From the NCBI RefSeq assembly GCF_900116195.1, contig NZ_FOZW01000002.1:434001-498000 (forward strand): a stretch of DNA of 64,000 nt, written 5' to 3'. Positions 15,272 through 23,733 of the stretch are shown here, in pieces. The DNA comes from Alloyangia pacifica. Lineage in GTDB: Bacteria; Pseudomonadota; Alphaproteobacteria; Rhodobacterales; Rhodobacteraceae. Each line of letters opens with the position of its first letter. Position 1 is the first letter of the stretch. The notes under the pieces were generated by a model, which saw only the letters and a list, made by a program, of their open reading frames with translations, made no database searches and was not told the DNA's origin. Made by a program: the position numbers and the translations under genes.

Positions 15272-16516
15272 TTACTCTTCGAAGGTCGAAAGATAGGCGA
15301 TGACCGCGTCGATGTCCTCGGCCTTGCGCAGGCCGGGGAAGGACATCTTGGTGCCTTTCATCGCGTCCTTGGGCTTCTCGAGGAAGGCATGCAGCCGCTC
15401 CGGGGTCCAGGTCTCTCCGGCGCCATGGGCTTCCTCGAAGACCTTCGAGTAGCGGAAGCCGTCGATGGAACCGATCCCACGCCCGACGATGCCGTTGAGC
15501 TCGGGACCGGACTTGTTCTTTGCGCCGTCGCCCACCGCGTGGCAGGACTGGCACTTCTTGAACACCTTCTCGCCGGCGGCGACCAACTCGGGATCGGCGG
15601 CAGCGGGGGCCGGTGCTGGGGCCGGCTCGGCAGCCGCCGGGGCAGCATCCGTCGCGACCGCTGCGGCCTGCGTACCCGTGTCCGCAGAGGCCATCTCGAC
15701 CGTCTCGGCAGGGGCGTCGGTCGCGGCGGGCCCTGCCGCTGCCTCGTCCTGCCCGTGGTCCGGGGTCACGTCGAGCACCGTGGCGCGCATAGTGATCTCG
15801 ACGCTGTCCTTGCAGTCCGTCATGCAGGGCTCGCCGGACCACTGCGGGTACTCGGTCTCGGGGCGGTCATCGACGATGAAGCCGCCTTCGTTGGGCAGGA
15901 TCACCTCAGCGAAGTTCTCGTTCGACAGGGTGAAGTCCTCATCGACGATGAAGTTCGAGTAGAGGATATAGGCGACGATGGCATAGACCTCGTCCGGCTC
16001 CAGCGACTGCGCGTTGCCGAAGGGCATCGAGCGGTGCACGTAGTCCCATGCGGTCGACAGGTGCGGCCAGTAGCTTCCCACGGTCTTCACCGGGTCCTTG
16101 TTGGCCAGCGTGTCCTCGCCACCCGCCAGCTTCGGCCAGTTGCCCGACCCTTCGGCGAACTCGCCATGGCAAGAGGCGCAGTTTTCCGAGAACAGCATCT
16201 CGCCATCTTCTACCGAGCCGCTGCCGGGCGGCAGGCCGGTGCCGTCGGGGGAGACGTCGAGGTTCCAGGCGGCGACTTCCTCGGGCAGCGCCTCGCGACC
16301 GATGCCGAGCGGCCCGTCCTTGGGCGCCTCGTCGGCATGGGCCGCGGCGACAAGGCCGCCGGACGGCGCGGGCGTCGCCGCGACTTCGAGCGGGGTCAGG
16401 CTGCGCAGCCCCTCGGGCGCCTCGGCCACGAAGCGGTCGGCCATGTTGATCGCGAAGGTCAGGGTGACCGCGATCCCGCCGAAGACGCTGCCGTAGAGTT
16501 TAAGAGACTTCGACAT
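15272..16516 (-). CDS. soxD: SoxD, diheme cytochrome c subunit of sulfane dehydrogenase
   Basis: 414 residues. An N-terminal membrane/signal segment (LYGSVFGGIAVTLTFAINMA) precedes a first cytochrome domain with CASCH (113-117), an Ala/Pro-rich linker (about 258-310) and a second cytochrome c domain with CQSCH (322-326) and the Met ligand in TKMSFPGL. This two-domain plan with a long linker is that of SoxD, which takes electrons from SoxC during oxidation of the sulfane sulfur carried on SoxY. The start overlaps the soxC end by 17 bp and has GGAGG upstream. Last gene of soxBCD. Confidence 0.93.
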   Translation of the reverse strand: MSKSLKLYGSVFGGIAVTLTFAINMADRFVAEAPEGLRSLTPLEVAATPAPSGGLVAAAHADEAPKDGPLGIGREALPEEVAAWNLDVSPDGTGLPPGSGSVEDGEMLFSENCASCHGEFAEGSGNWPKLAGGEDTLANKDPVKTVGSYWPHLSTAWDYVHRSMPFGNAQSLEPDEVYAIVAYILYSNFIVDEDFTLSNENFAEVILPNEGGFIVDDRPETEYPQWSGEPCMTDCKDSVEITMRATVLDVTPDHGQDEAAAGPAATDAPAETVEMASADTGTQAAAVATDAAPAAAEPAPAPAPAAADPELVAAGEKVFKKCQSCHAVGDGAKNKSGPELNGIVGRGIGSIDGFRYSKVFEEAHGAGETWTPERLHAFLEKPKDAMKGTKMSFPGLRKAEDIDAVIAYLSTFEE

Positions 16517-17753
16517 TTTCTGCCTCCCCGTTCGGTTTCACCCACCAGGTCTGGATGCAGTTGTTGTGGTAGACCGAGTTCTCGCCGCGCACGTCGCGCA
16601 GCTGCGTCTTGGTGGGCTGCACGTAGCCGGTCTCGTCCATGGCTCGGGACTGCAGGAACATCTCCTCGCCGGTCCACTCGGTGTCGAGATAGAAGCGGGT
16701 AAGCGCCTTGTTCTCGCCCTCGCGGGCAAGCCGCGCGGTCTGCCAGGTCTTGCCACCGTCGGTGGAGACGTCGACACGGGTGATCTTGCCGTGACCGGAC
16801 CATGCGAGGCCGGTGATCACCAGCGGGCCGTGGCCATGTTTGATCGGCGATTGCGGGCTGGGCGAGGTGACGACGGATTTCGCGTCCATCACCCAGGTCC
16901 ACTTGCGCGATGTGCCGTCGGCCAGCGTGTCGGTGTACTTGGAGGTCTCCTCGCGGCTCTCCACGGGGCCGTCCATCACCTCGATGCGGCGCAGCCATTT
17001 CACCCACATGTTGCCTTCCCAGCCGGGCACCACGAGGCGCACCGGGTAGCCGTGCTCCTTGCGCAGCGCCTCGCCGTTGGCCTTGAAGGCGACAAGCACG
17101 TCGTCGAGCGCCTTTTCCATCGGGATCGAGCGGCCGTTGGACGACGCATCTGCGCCTTCGACGTAGACCCACTTGTCGGTGGTGGCGGGCAGGCCCGCCT
17201 CGCGCAGCAGGGTCCGCAGCGGCACGCCGGTGTATTCCATGTTGTGGATCATGCCATGGGTGAACTGCGCTCCGTTGAGCTGCGCGCCGGCCCATTCCAT
17301 GCCGGTGTTCGCGGCGCATTCGCAGAAGTAGACATGGTTTTCGCGCGGGAAGCGTTCGAGATCCTCGTAGGTGAAGACCAGCGGCCTATCGACCAGCCCG
17401 TTGATCATCAGCCGGTAGTCGCTCTTGCTGAGCTCGATCGCGCCCGAGTGGTGCCGCTCGAAGGCGCAGCCCTGCGGGGTGATCGTGCCGTCGAGCGCGT
17501 GGATCGGCGTGAAGTTGATCGAGCTGATCGGATCGGCGGTCAGCCACGGCACGTTGCGGCGCACCACATCGTCTTCGAAGCGGATCGGCAGCCCATAGGG
17601 GGTGGCATCGACGCCGTCGCCGAGGCCCTGCGCCCAGGGCTGCACTTCGGTGATCAGCGGATCGGGCTCTGCGGCACGCGCAGCCCCTGCGGTCACCGCC
17701 ACCGTGGCGGCCCCCTGCAGGAAGGCGCGGCGCGAAGTCTTCGGCTCGCTCAT
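16500..17753 (-). CDS. soxC: SoxC, molybdenum-cofactor sulfane dehydrogenase subunit
   Basis: 417 residues starting with a Tat signal (SRRAFLQGAATVAVTAGAARA), which fixes the ATG at 17753, preceded by AAGGAGG. It belongs to the sulfite oxidase family: molybdopterin-binding core with the Mo-ligand Cys in VYFCECAANTGMEW, PVRLVVPGWEGNMWVKWL, and a C-terminal dimerisation domain (ITRVDVSTDGGKTW). SoxC with SoxD oxidises cysteine-bound sulfane in the periplasm, allowing thiosulfate to be fully oxidised without sulfur globules. Organisms lacking soxCD store sulfur; its presence here predicts complete oxidation. Confidence 0.94.
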   Translation of the reverse strand: MSEPKTSRRAFLQGAATVAVTAGAARAAEPDPLITEVQPWAQGLGDGVDATPYGLPIRFEDDVVRRNVPWLTADPISSINFTPIHALDGTITPQGCAFERHHSGAIELSKSDYRLMINGLVDRPLVFTYEDLERFPRENHVYFCECAANTGMEWAGAQLNGAQFTHGMIHNMEYTGVPLRTLLREAGLPATTDKWVYVEGADASSNGRSIPMEKALDDVLVAFKANGEALRKEHGYPVRLVVPGWEGNMWVKWLRRIEVMDGPVESREETSKYTDTLADGTSRKWTWVMDAKSVVTSPSPQSPIKHGHGPLVITGLAWSGHGKITRVDVSTDGGKTWQTARLAREGENKALTRFYLDTEWTGEEMFLQSRAMDETGYVQPTKTQLRDVRGENSVYHNNCIQTWWVKPNGEAENVEVS

Positions 17754-17785
17754 TGTGTCCTCCTTGAATTTCTTGGGGTCCTGCG

Positions 17786-19483
17786 TCATGCGCCGACGAC
17801 CTCGACCGAGGTGTTCTCGCCCAGCTGCACGCGGCCGAGGCTGCGGATATGGCTTTCGACCACGTCCCAGATCGGCGGACCCTCGGTGCCCTCGTTGACG
17901 CTGGCCCAGCCGGCGACGGTGTAGCTCTTGGCGGGGTCAATCGCCTCGCCGGTCTTCAGCAGCACCATGTCCGAGACCCGCTGACCCGCCGGGGCGGTGA
18001 CGTCGATGCGATAGCCGAGGCCGCCGACGCGGACCATGTCGCCGCCCTGCTGATAGTAGGGATCGGGGTTGAAGATGTTGTCGGCCACGTCTTCGAGCAC
18101 GATCTTCAGGAACTCGCCGGTCATCTCGGACCGATAGGCCTCGGGGTAGCTCATCGAGGTGACGTTCCACAGATCCTCGCGGGTGATCGGATCCCCCTCG
18201 AGCAGCGACGGCCCCCAGCGCACGCCGGGCGACAGGGCGATCTGCGCGTCGCGCTGGGTGAGTAGCGCGTCGCAGATCAGGTCATCCCAGGTGCCGTTGA
18301 AATTGCCGCGACGGTAGAGCGTGGTGTCGGTGTGGCCGATCACCTCGGCGAGCTGGTCGGCATAGGGCGCGCGCTCGGCGTCGATCAGCGCGGTCATCTC
18401 GGGGTCTGGGGCGATCACGTCCGAGAATATGGGGATCAGCTTGTGGCGGAAGCCCATCATCCGGCCGTCACGCACATCCAGATCGACGCGGGAGACGAAC
18501 TTGCCGTTGGAGCCCGAGGCGATGATGATCGTCTCGCCCACCAGCACCGGCTCGGGCAGCGCGTCATGGGTATGTCCCGAGAGCAGCACGTCGATGCCGG
18601 TGACCTTCTCGGCCATCTTCTTGTCGACATCGAAGCCGTTGTGGCTGAGCACCACCACCAGCTCGGCCCCCTCGGCGCGCACCTCGTCGACCATCTCCTG
18701 CATGCGCTCGTCGCGGATGCCGAAGGAGTATTCCGGGAACATCCACGAGGGGTTGGCGATCGGCATGTAGGGGAAGGCCTGGCCGATGACCGCGATCTTC
18801 ACGCCGCCGCGCTCGAAGAACTTGTAGGGCTGGAACAGCTCGGCGGGTTCGTCCCACTCGGCGTCAAAGATATTCTGGCCGAGCGCGGCGAAGGGCAGCC
18901 CCTCGACGATTTCGCGCACCCGCTCCGAGCCCAGGGTGAACTCCCAGTGGAAGGTCATCGCGTCGGGCTTCAGCAGGTTCATCACGTTCACGCAGTCCTG
19001 CCCGGCGGTCTGGTAGCAGGTGTAGCTGCCATGCCAGGTGTCGCCGCCGTCGAGCAGCAGCGCGTCGGGGCGCTCGGAGCGGATCTGCTTCACCACGGTC
19101 GCCACCCGGTCCATGCCGCCGACACGGCCGTAGCCGCGGGCGAGGGCGGTGAAATCGCCCGAGGAGAGGGCGTAGTGGGAGGGAGAGCCGTCCTCGATGC
19201 CGTACATCTTGCGGAATTCCGCGCCGGTGAGGTGGGGAACCTCGCCGCGATTTCCGCCGACGCCGATGTTGACCGATGGCTCGCGGAAGTAGATCGGTTT
19301 CAGCTGCGCGTGGATGTCGGTGATGTGGATCAGCGAGACGTTCCCGAAGGCCGGCATGGCCAGCAGGTCGTCCTGCGTCAGGCGCTGCTGCGCCGCGAGC
19401 CGCGCCCAGTCGCCGAAGCCAGAGCCGCCATAGGCCGCCGCGGCAGCCATCGAAACCTGGAGGAAATCACGTCGGGAGATCAT
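17786..19483 (-). CDS. soxB: SoxB, sulfate thiohydrolase
   Basis: Hydrolyses the terminal sulfonate from SoxY-bound thiosulfate to release sulfate. 565 residues with a Tat signal (MISRRDFLQVSMAAAAAYG). Dimanganese metallophosphatase motifs are present: HITDIHAQLKPIY, LDGGDTWHGS, VLSHNGFDVD and LLSGHTHD, followed by the 5'-nucleotidase C-terminal domain (FNGTWDDLICDALL). An upstream in-frame ATG at 19507 lacks a ribosome site, whereas 19483 has GAGGA. A hairpin after soxA and a SoxR-like site immediately upstream suggest that soxBCD has its own promoter. Confidence 0.95.
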   Translation of the reverse strand: MISRRDFLQVSMAAAAAYGGSGFGDWARLAAQQRLTQDDLLAMPAFGNVSLIHITDIHAQLKPIYFREPSVNIGVGGNRGEVPHLTGAEFRKMYGIEDGSPSHYALSSGDFTALARGYGRVGGMDRVATVVKQIRSERPDALLLDGGDTWHGSYTCYQTAGQDCVNVMNLLKPDAMTFHWEFTLGSERVREIVEGLPFAALGQNIFDAEWDEPAELFQPYKFFERGGVKIAVIGQAFPYMPIANPSWMFPEYSFGIRDERMQEMVDEVRAEGAELVVVLSHNGFDVDKKMAEKVTGIDVLLSGHTHDALPEPVLVGETIIIASGSNGKFVSRVDLDVRDGRMMGFRHKLIPIFSDVIAPDPEMTALIDAERAPYADQLAEVIGHTDTTLYRRGNFNGTWDDLICDALLTQRDAQIALSPGVRWGPSLLEGDPITREDLWNVTSMSYPEAYRSEMTGEFLKIVLEDVADNIFNPDPYYQQGGDMVRVGGLGYRIDVTAPAGQRVSDMVLLKTGEAIDPAKSYTVAGWASVNEGTEGPPIWDVVESHIRSLGRVQLGENTSVEVVGA

Positions 19484-19501
19484 CGGGGTATCCTCATACG
19501 C

Positions 19502-19517
19502 ATTCAAATGCGTGAAT
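19502..19517. promoter_or_regulatory. Candidate SoxR operator before soxB
   Basis: ATTCA-N6-TGAAT perfect inverted repeat; the interior also makes an overlapping dyad ACGCATT/AATGCGT (19498-19513). The same ATTCA-N6-TGAAT layout occurs before soxX (21828-21843), and related 16-mers lie at 25210-25225 and 13501-13516. ArsR-family repressors bind such AT-flanked dyads. It sits 19 bp upstream of the soxB start. Confidence 0.6.
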
Positions 19518-19534
19518 TCGTTTGGGAAGAGAAA

Positions 19535-19559
19535 CCCCGCGCGAGCAGCTCGCGCGGGG
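19535..19559 (-). terminator. Terminator after soxA
   Basis: Perfect 11-bp stem (CCCCGCGCGAG with CTCGCGCGGGG) with a three-base loop, 6 bp after the soxA stop; read on the minus strand it is followed by TTTCTCTT. It would end the soxXYZA transcript before the soxB promoter region. Confidence 0.75.
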
Positions 19560-19565
19560 CAGGGA

Positions 19566-20420
19566 TCAGTTGCGGACGGAGGGGCCTTCGACCGACAGGC
19601 CGTTGCCGCGCGAGGCGACGTAGAGTTCCAGCGCGATGAACTCGGGGCTGCCCGGGGCGTAGGTCTCGGCGCGGGTGTCGCGCACGCAGCCCTTGAAGCG
19701 CGAGTGCACCCCGTTGAGCGCCGCGTTCTTCAGCCGGTACGCGGGGAAGGCGTTGATCTGCCCCTGGCTGAGGTGATCGGCGCGGATGTAGTTGCCGTAG
19801 TTCTGCTCGTGGCAGTTGGCACAGCTGAGCTCGAGCTGCCCCGTGCGGGTGTAGTAGAGCTCCTTGCCCTGTTCCCAGGCCGCCTGCACCGGGCCGTCGA
19901 TGGCGACGTTCACCGGCATCCCGCGCGACACCGAGGCCAGCAGTGCCTCCATGTTGATCGCGTCGGCGCTGTCGTATTTCCAGGCCTCGGCGCCCATGCG
20001 CTCGGTGCGGCAGCCGTTGACCTGCATCTGCAGGGTGCGGACTTCCTCGGCCTCGTCGTTCCACTTGGGATAGCTGGCCTTCACGCCGGCCATCTCCTCG
20101 GGCGCGCCGTGGCAGGAGGCGCAGCTCTCGCCCTCGGTGCCCTCGACCATCTCCCACTGATCCCGCGCCTGGTCGACGAAGATCATGCCGGGGTTGTCGA
20201 AGTCGTCGAGCTCCAGTGCCTGGGTCTCGTCCGAGCGGAAGTGCCAGCCCGACATCACCTCGTCCATCACGTCCGAAAGGAATGCGGGTGCCGGGGCTTT
20301 GGTGGTGATCTCGATCTCGCCGTTGATGATCAGCTCGTCATCATCGGGCCCGCCGGCCTGCACCACCAGCGGTGCGGCCAGCAGGGCGAGCGCGGTGAGC
20401 GCAATCGCCTTGCGTGTCAT
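19566..20420 (-). CDS. soxA: SoxA, diheme cytochrome subunit of the SoxAX complex
   Basis: With SoxX, SoxA joins thiosulfate oxidatively to the SoxY cysteine. 284 residues: signal peptide ending at VVQA, two heme motifs CASCH (100-104) and CANCH (200-204), and the active-site cysteine in RFKGCVRD (Cys245) that ligates the catalytic heme as a persulfide. Both hemes are retained, as in the Paracoccus/Rhodovulum type, whereas some lineages have lost the first. Follows soxZ after a stem-loop; last gene of soxXYZA. Confidence 0.95.
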   Translation of the reverse strand: MTRKAIALTALALLAAPLVVQAGGPDDDELIINGEIEITTKAPAPAFLSDVMDEVMSGWHFRSDETQALELDDFDNPGMIFVDQARDQWEMVEGTEGESCASCHGAPEEMAGVKASYPKWNDEAEEVRTLQMQVNGCRTERMGAEAWKYDSADAINMEALLASVSRGMPVNVAIDGPVQAAWEQGKELYYTRTGQLELSCANCHEQNYGNYIRADHLSQGQINAFPAYRLKNAALNGVHSRFKGCVRDTRAETYAPGSPEFIALELYVASRGNGLSVEGPSVRN

Positions 20421-20475
20421 GTGTCTCCTCCCTCAAGTTGGCCCGGCCGTGCGAGAGCTCGGGCGAGACGGTTCT

Positions 20476-20504
20476 GGGCGGCCCGGCTCCTCTCCGGGCT
20501 GCCC
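20476..20504 (-). other. Intercistronic stem-loop between soxZ and soxA
   Basis: GGGC-G-GCCCGG pairs with CCGGGC-T-GCCC around a seven-base loop (one mismatch). It lies 8 bp after the soxZ stop. Such a hairpin could protect the upstream soxXYZ message from exonucleases and raise carrier protein SoxYZ above SoxA. Confidence 0.5.
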
Positions 20505-20512
20505 GCCGTGTG

Positions 20513-20842
20513 TCAGACGATCTCGATCGGCTTGGTGTCGGTGTAGGTCGAGCCGTCGTCGTCGTACCAGGTGAAGGTGAATTCTCCGGCCTCGGGCACG
20601 AGTGCCTCGAACTCGAAGTAGGGGTTGGTCGAGATCGCCGGCTCCATCTTCACGTCGATGACGTTCTGGCCGTTGAAGTCGCAAGTGAAGCGATTGATGA
20701 TCGAGCGCGGGATGACGTTGCCGTCCTTGTCCTTGCGCTGGCCGCTTTCCATCGGGTGGCTGATCAGCGTCTTGAGGGTGACCACCTCGCCCGCGGACGC
20801 GGACTTGGGGACCTTGACGCGGGGTTTGACTCCGGATGCCAT
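20513..20842 (-). CDS. soxZ: SoxZ, sulfur carrier complex subunit
   Basis: 109 residues without signal peptide; SoxZ is co-exported with Tat-targeted SoxY and presents its swinging arm to SoxAX, SoxB and SoxCD. Typical immunoglobulin-like sequence: KPRVKVPKSASAGEVVTLKT, LISHPMESGQRKDKDG, NPYFEFEALVPEAGEFTFTW, ending TKPIEIV. Fifteen bp separate it from soxY, with an AGGAG ribosome site. Length and motifs are normal. Confidence 0.95.
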   Translation of the reverse strand: MASGVKPRVKVPKSASAGEVVTLKTLISHPMESGQRKDKDGNVIPRSIINRFTCDFNGQNVIDVKMEPAISTNPYFEFEALVPEAGEFTFTWYDDDGSTYTDTKPIEIV

Positions 20843-20857
20843 CTGTCTTGTCTCCTC

Positions 20858-21274
20858 TTAGCCGCCGCAGCCGCCGATGGTGACCTTCACGGTCTTGGCG
20901 GTGCGCGCGAATGTGCCGTCCTCAAGTTTCGCCACCGCGATCACCTCCTGCGTGCCGGCGAGCCGGATTCGGGTGGAGGCCATGCGCGAGCCCGCGAGCG
21001 GGCCGAAGGCGAAGGTGGCAACCGCCGGGGTCGGGTTTCCGGCGGCGAGCACCAGGATTTCCGACGCGCCGGGCGCGTCCACGCTGATCGGCACGGTGTT
21101 GCCGTTCTCGGCGATTTCAGGCGCGGTCAGATCGACGCCGCTGTCGCCGATGTCCGCGCCGCCGGTGAACTCGGCGATCATGTCATCGACCGAAGCGTTG
21201 GCGCGGAAGGGCAGGACCGTCAGCGCCAAGGCGCCGAGGGCAAGCCCGAAGGTATCTCGTCTGGTCAGGCTCAT
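20858..21274 (-). CDS. soxY: SoxY, covalent sulfur carrier protein
   Basis: Carries all sulfur intermediates on a C-terminal cysteine. 138 residues: Tat signal (SLTRRDTFGLALGALALTVL), an Ig-like fold, and the invariant carboxy-terminal GGCGG arm (Cys136). The complete arm shows an active carrier. Located between soxX and soxZ with gaps of 13 and 15 bp, so the three are co-transcribed. Confidence 0.96.
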   Translation of the reverse strand: MSLTRRDTFGLALGALALTVLPFRANASVDDMIAEFTGGADIGDSGVDLTAPEIAENGNTVPISVDAPGASEILVLAAGNPTPAVATFAFGPLAGSRMASTRIRLAGTQEVIAVAKLEDGTFARTAKTVKVTIGGCGG

Positions 21275-21287
21275 GCCGTCTCCTCTC

Positions 21288-21767
21288 TCAGCTGTCCTGA
21301 AGGGTCATCAGGAAGGCCACCACGTCCTCCACCTCCTGGGCGGAAAGGATCGGCGGCAGGTCTCCGTTCGCGGCCTTGCCGGTGTAGCCGTCGCCGGGCC
21401 GGATGAAGCCGCTGGTCTTGTAGAAGGCGGGCATCACCGTGCCGTCGAACATCTTCTTGGCGTTGGCGACGATGCCGCGCAGCTCCGCCTCGGAGCGATA
21501 GCCGCCGACGCCGTCGAGCATCGGGCCGACCTCGCCGTGGAACGGCGCATCGCTCAGGGCAGTGACCGCGTGGCAGGCCACGCAGTTGCCCTTCGACCTC
21601 GTGGTCATGATCTCGGCGCCCCGCTCAGGATCTCCCGGGGTGCCGGTCAGCGAGGCCTCGACCTCGCCGTATTCGGTGAAGCTGACGTCATCCGGGATGG
21701 TGGTGTCGGCCAGTACGGCGGACGCAACAATCCCGATGACGGACGCAAGTGCGACCGTGGTTTTCAT
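21288..21767 (-). CDS. soxX: SoxX, monoheme cytochrome subunit of SoxAX
   Basis: 159 residues with a signal peptide (MKTTVALASVIGIVASAVLA) and one heme site CVACH (62-66); the distal Met ligand is in GTVMPAFYKTSGF. Accepts electrons when SoxA links thiosulfate to SoxY. First gene of soxXYZA; its upstream region carries a perfect ATTCA-N6-TGAAT dyad and low local GC, marking the promoter. Confidence 0.94.
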   Translation of the reverse strand: MKTTVALASVIGIVASAVLADTTIPDDVSFTEYGEVEASLTGTPGDPERGAEIMTTRSKGNCVACHAVTALSDAPFHGEVGPMLDGVGGYRSEAELRGIVANAKKMFDGTVMPAFYKTSGFIRPGDGYTGKAANGDLPPILSAQEVEDVVAFLMTLQDS

Positions 21768-21827
21768 GTCTCCTCCCCTTCCATGAATTGAATGCTACGG
21801 CACACATCAAGGTTTTTGCAACAACAA

Positions 21828-21843
21828 ATTCATAGCCGTGAAT
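21828..21843. promoter_or_regulatory. Candidate SoxR operator in the soxW-soxX region
   Basis: ATTCA-N6-TGAAT, within a longer perfect 7-bp repeat AAATTCA/TGAATTT (21826-21845). The surrounding 21780-21860 is clearly AT-rich. From general knowledge, SoxR of Paracoccus binds the soxS-V and soxW-X intergenic regions; this is the equivalent place, 60 bp before soxX. Confidence 0.65.
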
Positions 21844-21868
21844 TTAAAGATATGTCGGAAGGCTGACA

Positions 21869-21888
21869 GCGGCCCTGTGCGGGGCCGC
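21869..21888 (-). terminator. Terminator-like hairpin after soxW
   Basis: Arms GCGGCCC and GGGCCGC with a six-base loop, about 47 bp after the soxW stop; TTCC follows on the minus strand. It would separate soxVW from the soxX promoter. Confidence 0.5.
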
Positions 21889-21935
21889 CAATCCGAAACC
21901 CTAGCTTGCCGCGACTTGAGAAATTCTTCTTTCGT

Positions 21936-22514
21936 TCAGTTCTTTGCGCGGTCTTCTTCGAGTTTCCGCGCGTGGTATTTCTGGAACGGCTCGTCGCTCT
22001 GGTAGCCCTTCTCGAGCACCCATTGCAGCATGTGCCGGGTGGTGCCTTTCTCGAAGGCACCGGGCATCACCGCGACCGCGTCCTGTGGCGCGGGAAGGTC
22101 TCCTGCCTCTTCCGGAAGGAAGATCATCGTCGGCGTGAAAAGCATCCCCCAGCGCCGCACCATGTCCTTTTCGGGCAGGGCGGTTCCGTCAAAGTCGGTC
22201 ACTTCCACATCACCGAACATGTTGATCTGGATAACGAAGTAATCCTCGGTGAGCAGCTTCTCGATCTCCGGCTGCGGGAAGACCTCCTCGTGCATCTTGG
22301 TGCAATAGATGCAGCCGCGCTGTTCGATGAGAATCAGCAGACGCTGCCCGGCGGCATTTGCCTCCGCCAGATCCTCGCGCAGGTCCTTGAAGGTGTCGTG
22401 CATCCAGGGCGCCTTGTGCAGCCCGTCGTCGCCGAGCTGAGCGGCGGGCGCGGGCAGGGCGGCGGCGCAGGCCAGCAGCGCGGCCGTCGCAAGCGCTGGG
22501 AAGAATCGTGTCAT
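21936..22514 (-). CDS. soxW: SoxW, periplasmic thioredoxin-like protein
   Basis: 192 residues with signal peptide (ALATAALLACAAALPAPAA) and a thioredoxin fold: LLILIEQRGCIYCTKMHEEV (CxxC at the usual place), then LFTPTMIFLPEEAG containing the cis-Pro. SoxW is reduced by the membrane protein SoxV and keeps the periplasmic Sox proteins (SoxY) in the reduced, active state. Lies 27 bp after soxV with a GGAGGAG ribosome site. Confidence 0.9.
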   Translation of the reverse strand: MTRFFPALATAALLACAAALPAPAAQLGDDGLHKAPWMHDTFKDLREDLAEANAAGQRLLILIEQRGCIYCTKMHEEVFPQPEIEKLLTEDYFVIQINMFGDVEVTDFDGTALPEKDMVRRWGMLFTPTMIFLPEEAGDLPAPQDAVAVMPGAFEKGTTRHMLQWVLEKGYQSDEPFQKYHARKLEEDRAKN

Positions 22515-22541
22515 CGGTCTCCTCCTTCCGATGGGGGTGGG

Positions 22542-23276
22542 TCAGCCGATGCGACTGAACCAGGGGATGGTGTCGATCAGCCAGGCGGCGATCAGGTTGA
22601 CGCTGTTGGTGGCGATCAGCAGGCCGAACAGGACGAGCAGCAGGCCCATGGCCTTTTCGACGCGGCCAAGGTGACGGCGGAAACGGGCCATGAAGCGCAG
22701 GAACGGGCCGATGAAGGCGGCGGCGAGCACGAAGGGCAGTGTCATGCCCATGCCGTAGGTCAGCAGCAGCAGCGCGCCGTGCTGCGCGGTGTCCTGCCCG
22801 GCGGCGGTGAACAGGATGGCCGCCAGGACCGGCCCGACGCAGGGGGTCCAGCCGAAGGCGAAGGCCAGCCCGATCACATAGGCACCAATGAGGCCGCTGG
22901 CGTTTCGAGCCTCGGAACGGACCTGCCGGTAGAGCAGGGGAATGCGCAACACGCCCAGGAAATGCAGTCCCATCAGGATGATGATCGCAGCGGCGACCCA
23001 GCGCAGCACGCCGAACCACTCCCGCACCATCTGGCCGAAGACTGTCGCCGTGGCTCCCAGCCCGATGAAGACGGTGATCACCCCGAGGGCAAAGAGCACC
23101 GCGCCGGTCACGGCGCGTCTGCGCAGCCCGGGCGGCACCACGCCGGTTTCGGCCACCACATGCACGCCCTGTCCGGCAAGGTAGGACAGGTAGAAAGGCA
23201 CGATCGGCAGGATGCAGGGTGACAGGAATGACAGCAGCCCGGCAAGAAAAGCGCCCAGAAATGTGACATCGAACAT
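22542..23276 (-). CDS. soxV: SoxV, CcdA-like membrane thiol-electron transporter
   Basis: 244 residues, about six membrane segments. The two conserved cysteines stand in CcdA contexts: LSPCILPIVPFYLSYLAG and GWTPCVGPVLAAILF. It moves electrons from cytoplasmic thioredoxin to SoxW. First gene of the minus-strand sox series, divergent from soxS-soxR-soxT with 100 bp of shared promoter. A GGAGG site lies somewhat far (11 bases) from the ATG. Confidence 0.9.
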   Translation of the reverse strand: MFDVTFLGAFLAGLLSFLSPCILPIVPFYLSYLAGQGVHVVAETGVVPPGLRRRAVTGAVLFALGVITVFIGLGATATVFGQMVREWFGVLRWVAAAIIILMGLHFLGVLRIPLLYRQVRSEARNASGLIGAYVIGLAFAFGWTPCVGPVLAAILFTAAGQDTAQHGALLLLTYGMGMTLPFVLAAAFIGPFLRFMARFRRHLGRVEKAMGLLLVLFGLLIATNSVNLIAAWLIDTIPWFSRIG

Positions 23277-23300
23277 GCGGTGACGCTCCTCCCGTAATAC

Positions 23301-23331
23301 ATATTCGCATATTACGTTACGTATGTGATAT
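23301..23331. promoter_or_regulatory. Divergent soxV/soxS promoter region with SoxR-like half-sites
   Basis: AT-rich patch with ATATTCGCATA and, inverted, TATGTGATAT, resembling the 16-mers at 25210 and 19502 but less symmetric. The start of soxV lies 25 bp to the left and soxS 45 bp to the right. This is the known kind of place for SoxR binding; exact boundaries are uncertain. Confidence 0.45.
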
Positions 23332-23376
23332 GCTCGTGGTCAATCCACCTTGGAAAGCCCTGTTCGGAAAGTTCCC

Positions 23377-23733
23377 ATGCGCCTCCTGCTCTGCCTGCTC
23401 CTGCTCGTCCCCCTGCCGCTCCGGGCAGAGACCCTGCTGCTCATGGCCGAGCAGGCCGGCTGTGCCTATTGCGAGGCCTGGGACGCCCAGATCGCGCCGA
23501 TTTACCCCAAGACCGCCGAAGGGCAGGCCGCGCCGCTGCGCCGCGCCGACATCCGCGATCTGCCCGAGGGCATCACCCTCGCGCGGCCAGTCGCCTTCAC
23601 CCCGACCTTCGTTCTGGTGAACGACGGGATGGAAACCGGGCGAATCGAAGGCTATCCTGGGGAAGACTTTTTCTGGGCACTGCTTGCCCGGCTGATCGAG
23701 GACCTCCCATCCTCCCCGAGACTAGACGGATGA
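23377..23733 (+). CDS. soxS: SoxS, thioredoxin-like activator of the sox regulon
   Basis: 118 residues with signal peptide (MRLLLCLLLLVPLPLRAE) and a CxxC in AGCAYCEAWD; the FTPTFVLVNDG segment holds the cis-Pro. In Paracoccus SoxS is a periplasmic thioredoxin needed for full sox expression and activation. ATG 23377 with GGAAAG is preferred to a TTG at 23350, because it begins the signal peptide. The stop overlaps the soxR start by ATGA. Confidence 0.88.
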   Translation: MRLLLCLLLLVPLPLRAETLLLMAEQAGCAYCEAWDAQIAPIYPKTAEGQAAPLRRADIRDLPEGITLARPVAFTPTFVLVNDGMETGRIEGYPGEDFFWALLARLIEDLPSSPRLDG